Source: Bacteroidaceae bacterium
GTDB taxonomy: Bacteria; Bacteroidota; Bacteroidia; Bacteroidales; Bacteroidaceae
NCBI GenBank assembly: GCA_017628775.1
Contig: JAGBYN010000029.1
Span: 1 to 26,589 of the forward strand
Direction of reading: 5' to 3'
Length of the DNA stretch: 26,589 nt
Every line of letters begins with the position of its first letter. The stretch's first letter is position 1. Shown here one piece after another: positions 7,942 through 15,559 of this stretch. Both the position numbers and the translations under genes were made by a program. The notes beneath the pieces are model-generated. The model saw only the letters and a list, made by a program, of their open reading frames with translations, was not told where the DNA came from and did not search any database.

Positions 7942-8787
7942 ATGATAAAATTCGGACAATACAATAAACTCACCATTACGCGCTTCACCGATCATGGCGC
8001 TTATCTTGATGCTGGGGGTGATTTGGGTGAAATCCTTATGCCCAAACCTTACGTTAAGCCAGAAATGCGTCCAGGGACAGAAGTGGAGGTAATCGTTTAT
8101 CTTGATCAGCAGGACCGCTTGGTGGCAACCACAGAACAGGCCTTGGCGGTGGTGGGTGATTTTGCCTACCTGAAGGTGGCATGGGTGAATGAGCATGGTG
8201 CTTTTATGGACTGGGGATTAATGAAGGACCTCTTTGTGCCCTTTAGAGAACAGAAATTGCGCATGATTAAGGACCATAGTTACATGGTTCATGTGCATGT
8301 GGATGAAGAAACCATGCGCATTGTGGCTTCGGCTAAAATTGAAAAGTACATTGAACCTGCTTCTTTTGCCGATTATCATCGTGGCGAAGTGGTGGATATG
8401 TTGATTTGGCAGAAAACGGATTTAGGTTTTAAGGTCATCGTTAACAATAAACATCAAGGACAAATCTACGATAATCAAATCTTTGAGAATCTGCGTAGTG
8501 GCATGAAAGTTCAAGGCGCTGTGGTTAACGTACGTCCTGATGGTAAGCTTGACCTTTCTGTTCAGAAAATTGGGAAAGGTCGATTTAAAGATTTTGCCGA
8601 TGAATTGCTTGAAGCGTTGCGTCAAGCTCCAAATGGCTTCTTGCCCTTCAATGATAAATCGCAGGCTGAAGATATCGTGAATCGTTTTCAGCAGAGCAAG
8701 AAAACCTTCAAGAAAGCTGTTGGTACGCTTTATAAACAACGTCTTATTGAAATTACAGATGAAGGCATACAACTTTTAAAAGGGTAA
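7942..8787 (+). CDS. cvfB: CvfB-like S1-domain RNA-binding protein
   Basis: 281 residues, soluble. Three S1-like OB-fold segments run from the N-terminus (ITRFTDHGAYLDAGGDLGEILMP from about 12; VAWVNEHGAFMDWGLMKDLFVP from about 79; then a divergent copy with GFKVIVNNKHQGQIYDNQIF near 157-176). A winged-helix-like tail (about 230-281) ends with GTLYKQRLIEITDEGIQLL. This order matches the CvfB/YitL family (PF13509 with a winged helix), described in Staphylococcus as an RNA-binding regulator of virulence genes. Targets in Bacteroidota are unknown. It is probably the last gene of the dedA-lolD-cvfB transcript; no clear terminator follows it. Confidence 0.88.
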   Translation: MIKFGQYNKLTITRFTDHGAYLDAGGDLGEILMPKPYVKPEMRPGTEVEVIVYLDQQDRLVATTEQALAVVGDFAYLKVAWVNEHGAFMDWGLMKDLFVPFREQKLRMIKDHSYMVHVHVDEETMRIVASAKIEKYIEPASFADYHRGEVVDMLIWQKTDLGFKVIVNNKHQGQIYDNQIFENLRSGMKVQGAVVNVRPDGKLDLSVQKIGKGRFKDFADELLEALRQAPNGFLPFNDKSQAEDIVNRFQQSKKTFKKAVGTLYKQRLIEITDEGIQLLKG

Positions 8788-8874
8788 AGGCTGACGATTG
8801 TGTCCTAAAACATTAGTCTTGATAGCTTATTTATAGAATGTTATGCATATTTTGCAAAATAAAATATAAACACG

Positions 8875-8905
8875 CTTGCTTTTTAGATTTTTAATTGTAT
8901 TTTTG
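8875..8905 (+). promoter_or_regulatory. Promoter for the DUF2795 gene
   Basis: -7 element TATTTTTG at 8898-8905 (exact TAnnTTTG) and a -33-like CTTG at 8875-8878, separated by 19 bp, the expected Bacteroidota spacing. The ATG at 8944 lies 38 nt downstream. Confidence 0.7.
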
Positions 8906-8943
8906 CGCCCAACTAAAATAAACACAAAAAAACAAGCAAGAAT

Positions 8944-9165
8944 ATGTATTGGACACTTGAATTGGCCTCTAAGCTCGAAGACGCACCATGGCCAGCAACA
9001 AAAGACGAACTCATCGACTATGCTACACGCTCGGGAGCTCCTCTCGAAGTAATTGAAAACCTTCAGGAATTGGAGGATGAAGGCGAACTCTTTGAAACCA
9101 TCGAAGACGTATGGCCCGACTATCCTGACAAGGAAGACTTCCTCTTCAATGAAGATGAGTATTAA
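8944..9165 (+). CDS. Small acidic DUF2795 protein
   Basis: 73 residues, strongly acidic at the C-terminus. The core WPATKDELIDYATRSGA (16-32), followed by a helix with EVIENLQELEDE, matches DUF2795 (PF11387), where a short helical domain resembles a histone-like or winged fold; no function is established. The Bacteroidota form keeps a conserved acidic end, here VWPDYPDKEDFLFNEDEY. It has its own promoter and a strong terminator 38 nt after its stop, so it is a monocistronic and probably well-expressed small gene. Confidence 0.85.
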   Translation: MYWTLELASKLEDAPWPATKDELIDYATRSGAPLEVIENLQELEDEGELFETIEDVWPDYPDKEDFLFNEDEY

Positions 9166-9203
9166 TGGGCAAAAAGTCGTCTTTTAGTAGATAACTAACT
9201 GAT

Positions 9204-9250
9204 AAAGAGCAATGTGAAGAAAGATTCAAAACTTTCACACATTGCTCTTT
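9204..9250. terminator. Strong bidirectional terminator
   Basis: A perfect 13-bp stem, AAAGAGCAATGTG (9204-9216) with CACATTGCTCTTT (9238-9250), then TATTGTATTT. It lies between the DUF2795 gene (plus) and the converging ClpP-like pseudogene (minus), and probably serves both. Confidence 0.8.
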
Positions 9251-9269
9251 ATTGTATTTAACCCATGGA

Positions 9270-9887
9270 CTAAGATAGAACGATGTTCATCACGGGTGCG
9301 ACTTCAGGGACTAGAGGTTCGCATGCCAGGATTTGACCTTTAATGCTGTCGGTAAGGGCTATTGATTGCTCATCTTTGATGATCTCATTAATAAGACCAT
9401 ACGTTTTGCAGGTTTCAGCGTTGAGCCAATCTGCATCTTTCATTCATCCGGCATTGTCTTTGATTTTCTTGCCACAGCGTGCAGCGTAGATATTGACCAC
9501 GGTCTGGTCAATCGTTTCGAAGTCGTTTTTGGATGCTTCCAATTTCTGTATGGTCTGCGCAATTTCGTCGGTATTCATCGTTCTCCATTCGTCAATCCAG
9601 TTGGAACAGCGGTGTACGAGGAGCAAAGCAAACTCGCCCATGACGATGCGTTTAGCACCCATGGCAATGATAGTAGCAGCACTTGCTACGAAGCCATGAA
9701 GGTGAGCGGTGACGTTGCCGTGTTCCAGGAACATTTGACGGATTTGTAGCGCATCAACGACAGAACCGCTCAAGGAGGAGATATACACCGTGCAGGGTGC
9801 TTCTCCAACCTTGGCCAATTCGTCTTGAATGAAGGAGGCTGAGAAGGGATAGCCTATTGAACCATTGATGTAAATGTCGTATTTCAT
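9270..9887 (-). pseudogene. ClpP-like serine protease gene interrupted by one in-frame TGA
   Basis: The frame from ATG 9887 runs 147 codons to a TGA at 9444-9446, then stays open in the same frame for 57 more codons to a TAG at 9270-9272. Removing that one TGA would give about 205 residues. The first part has ClpP/crotonase-fold landmarks of the head-maturation-protease type: ISSLSGSVVDAL (36-47), the nucleophile in GFVASAAT (Ser69) and the histidine in LLLVHRC (His92). The part after the stop begins MKDADWLNAETCKTYGLINEI, which corresponds to the region that supplies the acidic catalytic residue and last helix. Either the gene is decayed, this is a sequence error, or the halves are made separately (an ATG directly follows the TGA). 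No phage genes are nearby. Confidence 0.75.
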
Positions 9888-9906
9888 TTCTGTGTTGGAT
9901 TTGATG

Positions 9907-9914
9907 CAAATTTA
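9907..9914 (-). promoter_or_regulatory. -7 element (TAAATTTG) for the ClpP-like gene
   Basis: Exact TAnnTTTG on the minus strand, 20 nt upstream of the ATG at 9887, which implies a very short leader. It lies back-to-back with the WG-gene element at 9952-9959. Confidence 0.5.
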
Positions 9915-9951
9915 TTCAACATATATAGAAATAGAAAAGACAAAAAATTAT

Positions 9952-9959
9952 TAACTTTG
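9952..9959 (+). promoter_or_regulatory. -7 element (TAACTTTG) for the WG-repeat gene
   Basis: Exact TAnnTTTG on the plus strand. It overlaps a possible TTG start at 9957, which argues that the real start is the ATG at 9999, 40 nt downstream. Confidence 0.55.
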
Positions 9960-9998
9960 GCAAATGTTATTTATTTTTACAGTCTAAATTATAAAATA

Positions 9999-12584
9999 AT
10001 GATAGTTAAGTTTATATCAAATGTTGACGCAATATTATATATTGATCAGGAGCGTGTTGCAAGTCTTACAGCTGGTACAATTTGTAAGTTTCAGTTAGAA
10101 CTTGGTTCATATTTATTAGAGGTGGTGCCGATAGATAATACGATTTCGGCCTATGTTGAGGATTTTGAACTTTTAGAAGAAAAGCAGACATTAAAGCGCA
10201 TAGAATTTATTGCAAATGCACCGAAGAATGACAAAAAATCTATAAACCATGAAAATGCTGATACGTTTCCTGAACCATACGATTACAATGAGAGAGGAAT
10301 CGCTGTTGGCAAGCGTTATGATGTCGAGCGTTTTATAACCAGAGATGGGAAAATATGGATTGTAAACGATATTAAACAAGTATCAGAAAAAAACGCAGGT
10401 CGATTTGTTTTGAATTCTGATTGTTATGATTGGTGTGGACGTTTGCATACATCGCAAAAGATGAATGGGAGTACATATCTTCCTGTCGTGAAAGATGAGA
10501 AGTGGGGAGTTTGTTTAATAGAGAAAAATAACTCTCCTAAATTATTAGTGCCTTGTATCTATGACAAGGTATTATCCGTATATGCAGATTGGGATTTGAT
10601 CACATTTCAGAAAGAGAATTATAATGTTTTGGTAAATCTTAATGGTCGCAAGTATAGTAGAAACCACGAATTAAGTGGACAATATCTTGTAGCTCCTATC
10701 GGCGAGGAACTTTGTAAGATAAAATGCGAAGAATTGTATCCTGTAGTAAGGGTAGAAAAAGATTTTTGGTTATCAGAATTTAGTATGAGAGTAAACCTAA
10801 CCGAATATTTCTATCCTTATTCAGTAATTGCCATCCAGGATGGTAAATATGGTTTGAGTCATTTAAGAAGTATGAATCCAATTTTCCTTTATGATGATTT
10901 GTTTTCTAAAAGTGAGGATGGGACGTTGACAAGAATATATCAAGAGAATGTTCCGATTATTGCTCGTAAAGGAAATTTCTTGGGACTAGTTAATGCAAAT
11001 GGATTGGAACTTACTTCCTTTGTTTATAATGATATCTATTTCGTTGGTGAAATAATTGCAGCAAAGAAGGGAAATAAATATTCGCTGTTAGATAAAGGTG
11101 GTATGGAATTAATGCCTCTGTTATTTGATAATATTCACTATAAAAATGATAACTATATTGTTGAATCCGATGGAAAATGCGGGGTATATTCGTTTAGTAA
11201 CAATGCTTTAATGATCCCTTGTGAGTTTGAAAGCATAAGTCTGATTGAGCATTATGTTAAACATACTTTTACACATGATACAGTATTTGCATTTCTATGT
11301 ATAAAAGATGAAAAAAAAGGTATTTATGATAAAGAAGGAAAACTATTATTAGAGTGCAAATATGAAGAAATCAGTCTATTAGAAAGTGGAATAACAGGAA
11401 TAACAGACTACAATGGATATATTTTAAAACAAAATAATAGTTATGGATGGTGGACCAATTATGACGGACGTTTTTATGACTTTATTTATGATTCAATCGA
11501 ATGTGTTACTGAAGGCAATGATCAAGGATATCTTATTGTAAAGAAGAATTCAAAATATGGGTGTTATACTTTTTATGGTGTACTAGTATTTGATGTTGAG
11601 TATGATTTGATTAAATATTTAGGAGGCCTTTACATCGGAGATGATTATCATAAGTGTTTCTTATGTTCTCAAAAAGGAAAGACCTATCTAAAAGATGAGA
11701 CAAACAAAATCTATAATGTGTTGGAATATGATGAGATTATACCATATACCACCCCCTATTCTGGAATGTTATATTTCGTAAAAAAGAATGGCTCGTTCGG
11801 GATAATTAATGATATTCATTATCCAGCAGTTCTTATTGAATATATATATGACTCTTTAAATATATTGGCAATAGGGAATAAGTATTTATATGCGTGCGGT
11901 AGTATAAAAGGGAAAAAGTATATTATAGTTTCACCATTCAATTGGCTTGAAAATAATAAAAGGTTCGAAGTAGAGTGTGACGAAATCTATCCTGTATTAG
12001 ACTCAATAGGTAAAGAATATATTCACTCGCGTTATCACAAAGATTATTATGGTTTTGTTTATGTGAAGGATGGGAAACATGGCATAATAGGATTAGACGG
12101 TGAAATCTTAGTGCCATCTTTATACGATGAGGTCGTTCAAATCGAGAAAAATGATAATGAACAAGTTGAGTACTATATAACAAGGCAAAATAATAAACTT
12201 GCTGTATTCGATATAAAACGCCGTTGTATAATTCCCCCTATATATCAAAAGATTATTTTTAAAAAGAACTACTTTTTAGTAAGCAATGATAACTTTGATG
12301 GTATTTACTCTCTAGACGGTAGATGTGTTTTACCTTGTGTATTTAGTAAATATGTAAAACTAGGATCTAACAAACAAAACGCTTACCAAGAACTGAAGAA
12401 AAATCCTCACTCAAATAACTTTAGTGATGAGATCCCGATTACTATATGGGAAGCTGAATATAATACATATGTAGCGTTCAATTCAGAATCAGGAACAATA
12501 ATAGTGGCAAATCCAATGCCTTTTGAAGAAATTATGCCAATCCTTGAAAAATATAAGGAAAACTATCTAAAGAAGTTAAAGTAA
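9999..12584 (+). CDS. WG-repeat protein with a PEGA-like N-terminal domain
   Basis: 861 residues from the ATG at 9999. The frame is open from a TTG at 9957, but that start sits inside the -7 element. There is no signal peptide or membrane helix, so it is probably cytoplasmic. Residues 1-70 (VDAILYIDQERVASLTAG, then LELGSYLLEVVPID) resemble a PEGA-type beta domain. About a dozen imperfect WG beta repeats follow; examples are EKWGVCLI, GKYGLSHL, GKCGVYSF, EKKGIYDKEGK, SKYGCYTF, GSFGIIND and GKHGIIGLDGE, each usually followed by a P-Y/F-YD-I segment. WG repeats form large beta scaffolds whose partners are mostly unknown. The gene is visibly richer in A and T than its neighbours, which suggests transfer. 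It is transcribed divergently from the broken ClpP-like gene. Confidence 0.85.
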   Translation: MIVKFISNVDAILYIDQERVASLTAGTICKFQLELGSYLLEVVPIDNTISAYVEDFELLEEKQTLKRIEFIANAPKNDKKSINHENADTFPEPYDYNERGIAVGKRYDVERFITRDGKIWIVNDIKQVSEKNAGRFVLNSDCYDWCGRLHTSQKMNGSTYLPVVKDEKWGVCLIEKNNSPKLLVPCIYDKVLSVYADWDLITFQKENYNVLVNLNGRKYSRNHELSGQYLVAPIGEELCKIKCEELYPVVRVEKDFWLSEFSMRVNLTEYFYPYSVIAIQDGKYGLSHLRSMNPIFLYDDLFSKSEDGTLTRIYQENVPIIARKGNFLGLVNANGLELTSFVYNDIYFVGEIIAAKKGNKYSLLDKGGMELMPLLFDNIHYKNDNYIVESDGKCGVYSFSNNALMIPCEFESISLIEHYVKHTFTHDTVFAFLCIKDEKKGIYDKEGKLLLECKYEEISLLESGITGITDYNGYILKQNNSYGWWTNYDGRFYDFIYDSIECVTEGNDQGYLIVKKNSKYGCYTFYGVLVFDVEYDLIKYLGGLYIGDDYHKCFLCSQKGKTYLKDETNKIYNVLEYDEIIPYTTPYSGMLYFVKKNGSFGIINDIHYPAVLIEYIYDSLNILAIGNKYLYACGSIKGKKYIIVSPFNWLENNKRFEVECDEIYPVLDSIGKEYIHSRYHKDYYGFVYVKDGKHGIIGLDGEILVPSLYDEVVQIEKNDNEQVEYYITRQNNKLAVFDIKRRCIIPPIYQKIIFKKNYFLVSNDNFDGIYSLDGRCVLPCVFSKYVKLGSNKQNAYQELKKNPHSNNFSDEIPITIWEAEYNTYVAFNSESGTIIVANPMPFEEIMPILEKYKENYLKKLK

Positions 12585-12625
12585 TTATTTGAATAGTCAT
12601 ACAGTGGTCTATCTAGGAAAATATT

Positions 12626-12679
12626 CTATTCGACTTTTTGCGTAAACTCAATCGAGCCGGTCTTTACTTTGGTTTCCAT
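12626..12679 (-). pseudogene. Truncated gene start (17 codons)
   Basis: ATG at 12679 followed by METKVKTGSIEFTQKVE and a TAG. It looks like the beginning of a protein cut short; it starts 45 bp after the end of the remnant at 12725-13032 on the same strand, as in an operon. Family not recognised, and chance cannot be excluded. Confidence 0.25.
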
Positions 12680-12724
12680 AGTTAGATTTAGTTATATTTA
12701 AATATATTCCATTTATAGTGAATT

Positions 12725-13032
12725 TTACAAATATACATGCAACCCATCAATCTCAAAAAGTGTTATATCCCGGAACTCACGGATAACTCCTAAAAGTGGA
12801 ACTATAATCCTATGCGTTCCCTTACGTTTGAAGCCGCCTATGCAGATGGCTTCTTTATATTTTATGATGTCTCCAATAGAGAGTTTCAAAACTTTGAGTA
12901 AGTTTGCTTCGAACGCTAGCTTGCACGCTGCATAATCTTAAAACTTTTAAACCTAATAAGTTGAGCATTTGCGAAACTTGAATTAATAAAACTACTCATA
13001 TTTTTCCTGGATCCCATACGATTTTGTACCAT
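12725..13032 (-). pseudogene. Frameshifted remnant of an unrecognised gene
   Basis: Two overlapping minus-strand frames look like parts of one protein. The first starts at ATG 13032 (MVQNRMGSRKNMSS) and hits TAG at 12916-12918. The second, in another frame, is open from 12937 to TAA at 12725-12727 and encodes a plausible C-terminal half, with IGDIIKYKEA, GGFKRKGTHR and FEIDGLHVYL. Joining them by a single shift near 12920-12935 gives roughly 100 residues. Family not recognised. Confidence 0.3.
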
Positions 13033-13595
13033 AGAAACAAAATGTGTTTTTTTGAATCTGCAAAAAGAAATCACACGACTTATCACAGAACAGCGAAACG
13101 CAGTGGCTATTCAGGGATAAGTGGTGTGGCAGACCCTCTCAAAATAGTGTCAAAACGCAGATGGCGAAACGTGAATAAATGGAAAGTGATGAGCAGTAGT
13201 AAGCGCAGATGAAGTAATAAAGGAAGACGACAACCATTGAGGGAAATAAGGAATGTGTGCGCAATACTTTTTCCACCCGAACGTGGTCTTCCGCCCCAGA
13301 AGCCAAATGGCATAAGCGTAGATGAAGACAGCTCATGACTTTCTTTCTGCAGAAGCCCCCTCCATCACTGACCTTCGTCCGTAAACTCATTACCTCAAAC
13401 GAAGAAAGGCGGAATATGCACCGACTACACGGTCAAATCGCCGCATGTGAGGGCGAACTGCGATTTGAAGTGCGCTCCGAGTTCTGGGCGTATCGATTCG
13501 GACGAAGGTCGAACCGATTGGAGTGGTTGGGCAGAACACGAGGAGCGCACACATATTCGCTTGCGGCAGCTGGTCAGAAGTTAGAGATACCAAAG

Positions 13596-13625
13596 AAAAA
13601 AGCGACCACCGAAGTGACCGCTTTA
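13596..13625 (-). terminator. Terminator of the AAA/DUF4143 gene, with UUCG loop
   Basis: On the minus strand, AAAGCG (13619-13624 side) and CGCTTT flank an inner CAC-TTCG-GTG stem, a stable UUCG-type tetraloop, and the run TTTTTT follows. It lies about 10-40 nt past the gene's stop codon. Confidence 0.8.
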
Positions 13626-13634
13626 ACAATAAAT

Positions 13635-14825
13635 TTAGAGTAAAAATAATTTGGTTAAATCCATCATCAAGAAATCTTCAATGCTAATTCCACCATCACC
13701 AACAATAAATGATTTGTGGGGTTTGAACATTTCGTTAAACTTATCCAGTCCGGTAGTACGTTTTTCGCTATTGCTTTTAACTTCAATGGCAACTAAGACA
13801 CCTTTTTTTCTTAGTATGAAGTCAACTTCGTCATTTTTTTCTCTCCAATAAAATACTTCAAAACGATAAATAAATGCCTGGCTTATAAGGTAACTACCTA
13901 TTGCAGATTCAACAATATGCCCCCACAATTTACGATCCATTATAGACTGTTCAAAGGTCGTTGGAGTATAAACCATTTTAAGCGCATTGTTATATACTTG
14001 AAATTTCGGAATACTCGCCTTTCTACGCGACATATCTACACTATATTTCTGAAGTCCGCATAATAATCCACTTTCATCTAAAAGGTTGACATATCCAGCT
14101 AATGTAGATGTATTTCCGGCATCCTGCAATGCACCCAACATTTTAGTCAGAGAAAGCAAGTTTCCAGAATAGGCAGCTGCCAGTTCAAAAGTTTGTTTTA
14201 ATAACGCAGGTTTACCTATCGGAGTATCCATCAAAATGTCTTTATTGATAGTCGCTTCAATAATGGCAGACTGAATATATTGCTCATAACGGTCACTATA
14301 TTCTATCAATTTAGCCGCGCCTGGATACCCCCCATAAAAGAGGTATTTGTCAAGACTAAATCCGAAGCATTCTTTCATTTCCTTAAAGCTCCAGTGACTC
14401 ATACGAATTTCCTCAAATCTACCAGCAAGCGATTCAGACAAATCTTTTTCTAACATAACGCGACTGCTACCGAGCAATAACACCTTAATGTTACAGTTAT
14501 AAAAGGTATCCGTATCCCATTCCTTTTTTACAGCCTCGCTCCAATTCGTTATTTTCTGAATTTCGTCAATTACAAGAACAACCGAGTCTAATCCATTATT
14601 CTCTTTCCAACTACGCACGGCAGCCCAGCAATTAGAAATCCATGCTGTATTCGTTGCTGGTACGTTGTCCGCGGTATAAAGTTGATAAGCTATGGTTAAA
14701 TCATCTAAAACTTGTTTAACTACGGTTGATTTTCCCACTTGTCGTGGTCCCATTACTACTTGAATAAACATTCTGTCTTCTTCAAGTCTTGATTTAATCG
14801 TTTGGTATTCAACTCTTTTGTACAT
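13635..14825 (-). CDS. AAA ATPase with DUF4143 C-terminal domain
   Basis: 396 residues from the ATG at 14825. The frame extends to an ATG at 14849, but that start lies inside the operator-like repeats and adds only eight residues. Walker A is GPRQVGKST (26-34) and Walker B with its acidic pair is VVLVIDEIQ (82-90), typical of the AAA_14 group. GSSRVMLEKDLSESLAGRFEE is the usual sensor/arginine region. The C-terminal DUF4143 part ends with a PD-(D/E)XK-like core, DEVDFILRKKG and VAIEVKSN. These two-domain proteins are abundant and very variable in Bacteroidota; their function is not established. It is isolated, with its own promoter, leader repeats and terminator. Confidence 0.88.
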   Translation of the reverse strand: MYKRVEYQTIKSRLEEDRMFIQVVMGPRQVGKSTVVKQVLDDLTIAYQLYTADNVPATNTAWISNCWAAVRSWKENNGLDSVVLVIDEIQKITNWSEAVKKEWDTDTFYNCNIKVLLLGSSRVMLEKDLSESLAGRFEEIRMSHWSFKEMKECFGFSLDKYLFYGGYPGAAKLIEYSDRYEQYIQSAIIEATINKDILMDTPIGKPALLKQTFELAAAYSGNLLSLTKMLGALQDAGNTSTLAGYVNLLDESGLLCGLQKYSVDMSRRKASIPKFQVYNNALKMVYTPTTFEQSIMDRKLWGHIVESAIGSYLISQAFIYRFEVFYWREKNDEVDFILRKKGVLVAIEVKSNSEKRTTGLDKFNEMFKPHKSFIVGDGGISIEDFLMMDLTKLFLL

Positions 14826-14833
14826 ATCAGAAC

Positions 14834-14887
14834 ATTTTACGCAGTGCATTGCGTATTTTTACGCAGTCTGTTGCGTATTTTTACACA
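14834..14887 (-). promoter_or_regulatory. Operator-like repeats at 22-bp spacing in the DUF4143 leader
   Basis: TGCGTATTTTTACGCA (14850-14865) is a perfect 6-bp inverted repeat. A copy with one change, TGCGTATTTTTACACA, lies at 14872-14887, and a half-copy, ATTTTACGCA, at 14834-14843. All three are spaced by exactly 22 bp. They fall between the -7 element and the start codon, so they could be an operator for autoregulation or hairpins in the leader RNA. Confidence 0.7.
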
Positions 14888-14890
14888 GTA

Positions 14891-14898
14891 CAAATATA
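14891..14898 (-). promoter_or_regulatory. -7 element (TATATTTG) for the AAA/DUF4143 gene
   Basis: Exact TAnnTTTG on the minus strand, 65 nt upstream of the ATG at 14825 and directly next to the operator-like repeats. Confidence 0.55.
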
Positions 14899-15053
14899 AA
14901 CAAAGGATTTGAGCATAAAAAATAGAGATTAGAAAAACATGAATTAAGTAACGCTAGAAAATTACTTTGGACATTTTTAATTTACAATGTTTTTTGGTAA
15001 GCATTTATAGAGTTGTCTTTTTTTTGTTGACTTTTTTTGTTCATCAGTCACAA

Positions 15054-15067
15054 CATAGCCCGCTATG
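15054..15067. repeat. Short palindrome CATAGC-CC-GCTATG
   Basis: A perfect 6-bp inverted repeat in the gene-free stretch 14826-15559, between T-rich DNA and the 70-bp repeats. It may be a weak terminator or part of the same repetitive unit. Confidence 0.4.
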
Positions 15068-15085
15068 CTCCTTCTTTTCAAACAG

Positions 15086-15298
15086 AAATATGATGAAAGG
15101 TGAGAGAAGAATGAAATTTATTTCAAATTCTTCCGAACCGCATCTCATATTATGTAAATATGATGAAAGGTGAGAGAAGAATGAAATTTATTTTAAATTC
15201 TTCCGAACCGCATCTCATATTATGTAAATATGATGAAAGGTGAGAGAAGAATGAAGTTTATTTCAAATTCTTCCGAACCGCATCTCATATTATGTAAA
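15086..15298. repeat. Three tandem copies of a 70-bp repeat
   Basis: Copies start with TATGATGAAAGGTGAG at 15089, 15159 and 15229, and differ from each other by about one substitution each (C to T in copy 2, A to G in copy 3). Each copy holds a hairpin: GAAGAAT (15106-15112 in copy 1) with ATTCTTC (15127-15133) around an AT-rich GAAAT-TT-ATTTC core, and an outer TGAGA/TCTCA pairing. Because 70 is not a multiple of three, each copy shifts frame, so a coding role is unlikely. The rest of 14826-15559 is AT-rich with no gene I can support. Confidence 0.9.
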
Positions 15299-15334
15299 GG
15301 TAGGTTCTTTAATTTGTTTTTTTTATTCTTTCGG

Positions 15335-15370
15335 TTGATTCCGAGCTTAGTTGTTTGGCTTATCTTTTTG
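15335..15370 (+). repeat. Dispersed repeat, copy 1
   Basis: Begins TTGATTCCGAGCTT and ends TATCTTTTTG. It matches the minus strand of 22320-22355 over about 36 bp, with a few substitutions and one indel. It follows the 70-bp array by 36 bp. Confidence 0.6.
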
Positions 15371-15559
15371 ATCATTTTTTTACACCTTAAAACTGTCGCA
15401 ACTTATTATATCGCCGTCACTTAATATCTGTATTTTGCCGTTTTAAGGAAAGTAAAGATACCATTAAGCGTGTTTTTGGGTAAAATTTGAGTTAATATAA
15501 CGAATATTTGACCATAATTTGTTAATTTAGCAAAATATATACAAATTCTCAAACGCATT

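Larger units (their letters stand above)
12585..13634. other. Gene-poor stretch with decayed remnants
   Basis: About 1 kb without an intact gene. The left part holds minus-strand remnants (12626-12679 and 12725-13032) and is AT-rich. The right part (about 13040-13590) is purine-rich and less AT-rich; frames of 60-100 codons are open on both strands, but none has recognisable protein features or a promoter, and one runs through the terminator at 13596-13625. I see no further repeat or RNA gene here. Confidence 0.5.

Noticed and set aside
13024..13643. Plus- and minus-strand frames of 60-100 codons in the purine-rich stretch
   Set aside because: Open on both strands at once, low-complexity composition, and one runs through the terminator of the DUF4143 gene.
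15086..15298. CRISPR array
   Set aside because: The copies abut directly as 70-bp units without variable spacers, and no cas genes are present.
14967..15424. Short plus-strand frames across the 70-bp repeats with a hydrophobic end, resembling a type I toxin peptide
   Set aside because: The frame is broken by the 70-bp period, and the hydrophobic part is the translation of T-rich DNA and the dispersed repeat. No antisense promoter is evident.
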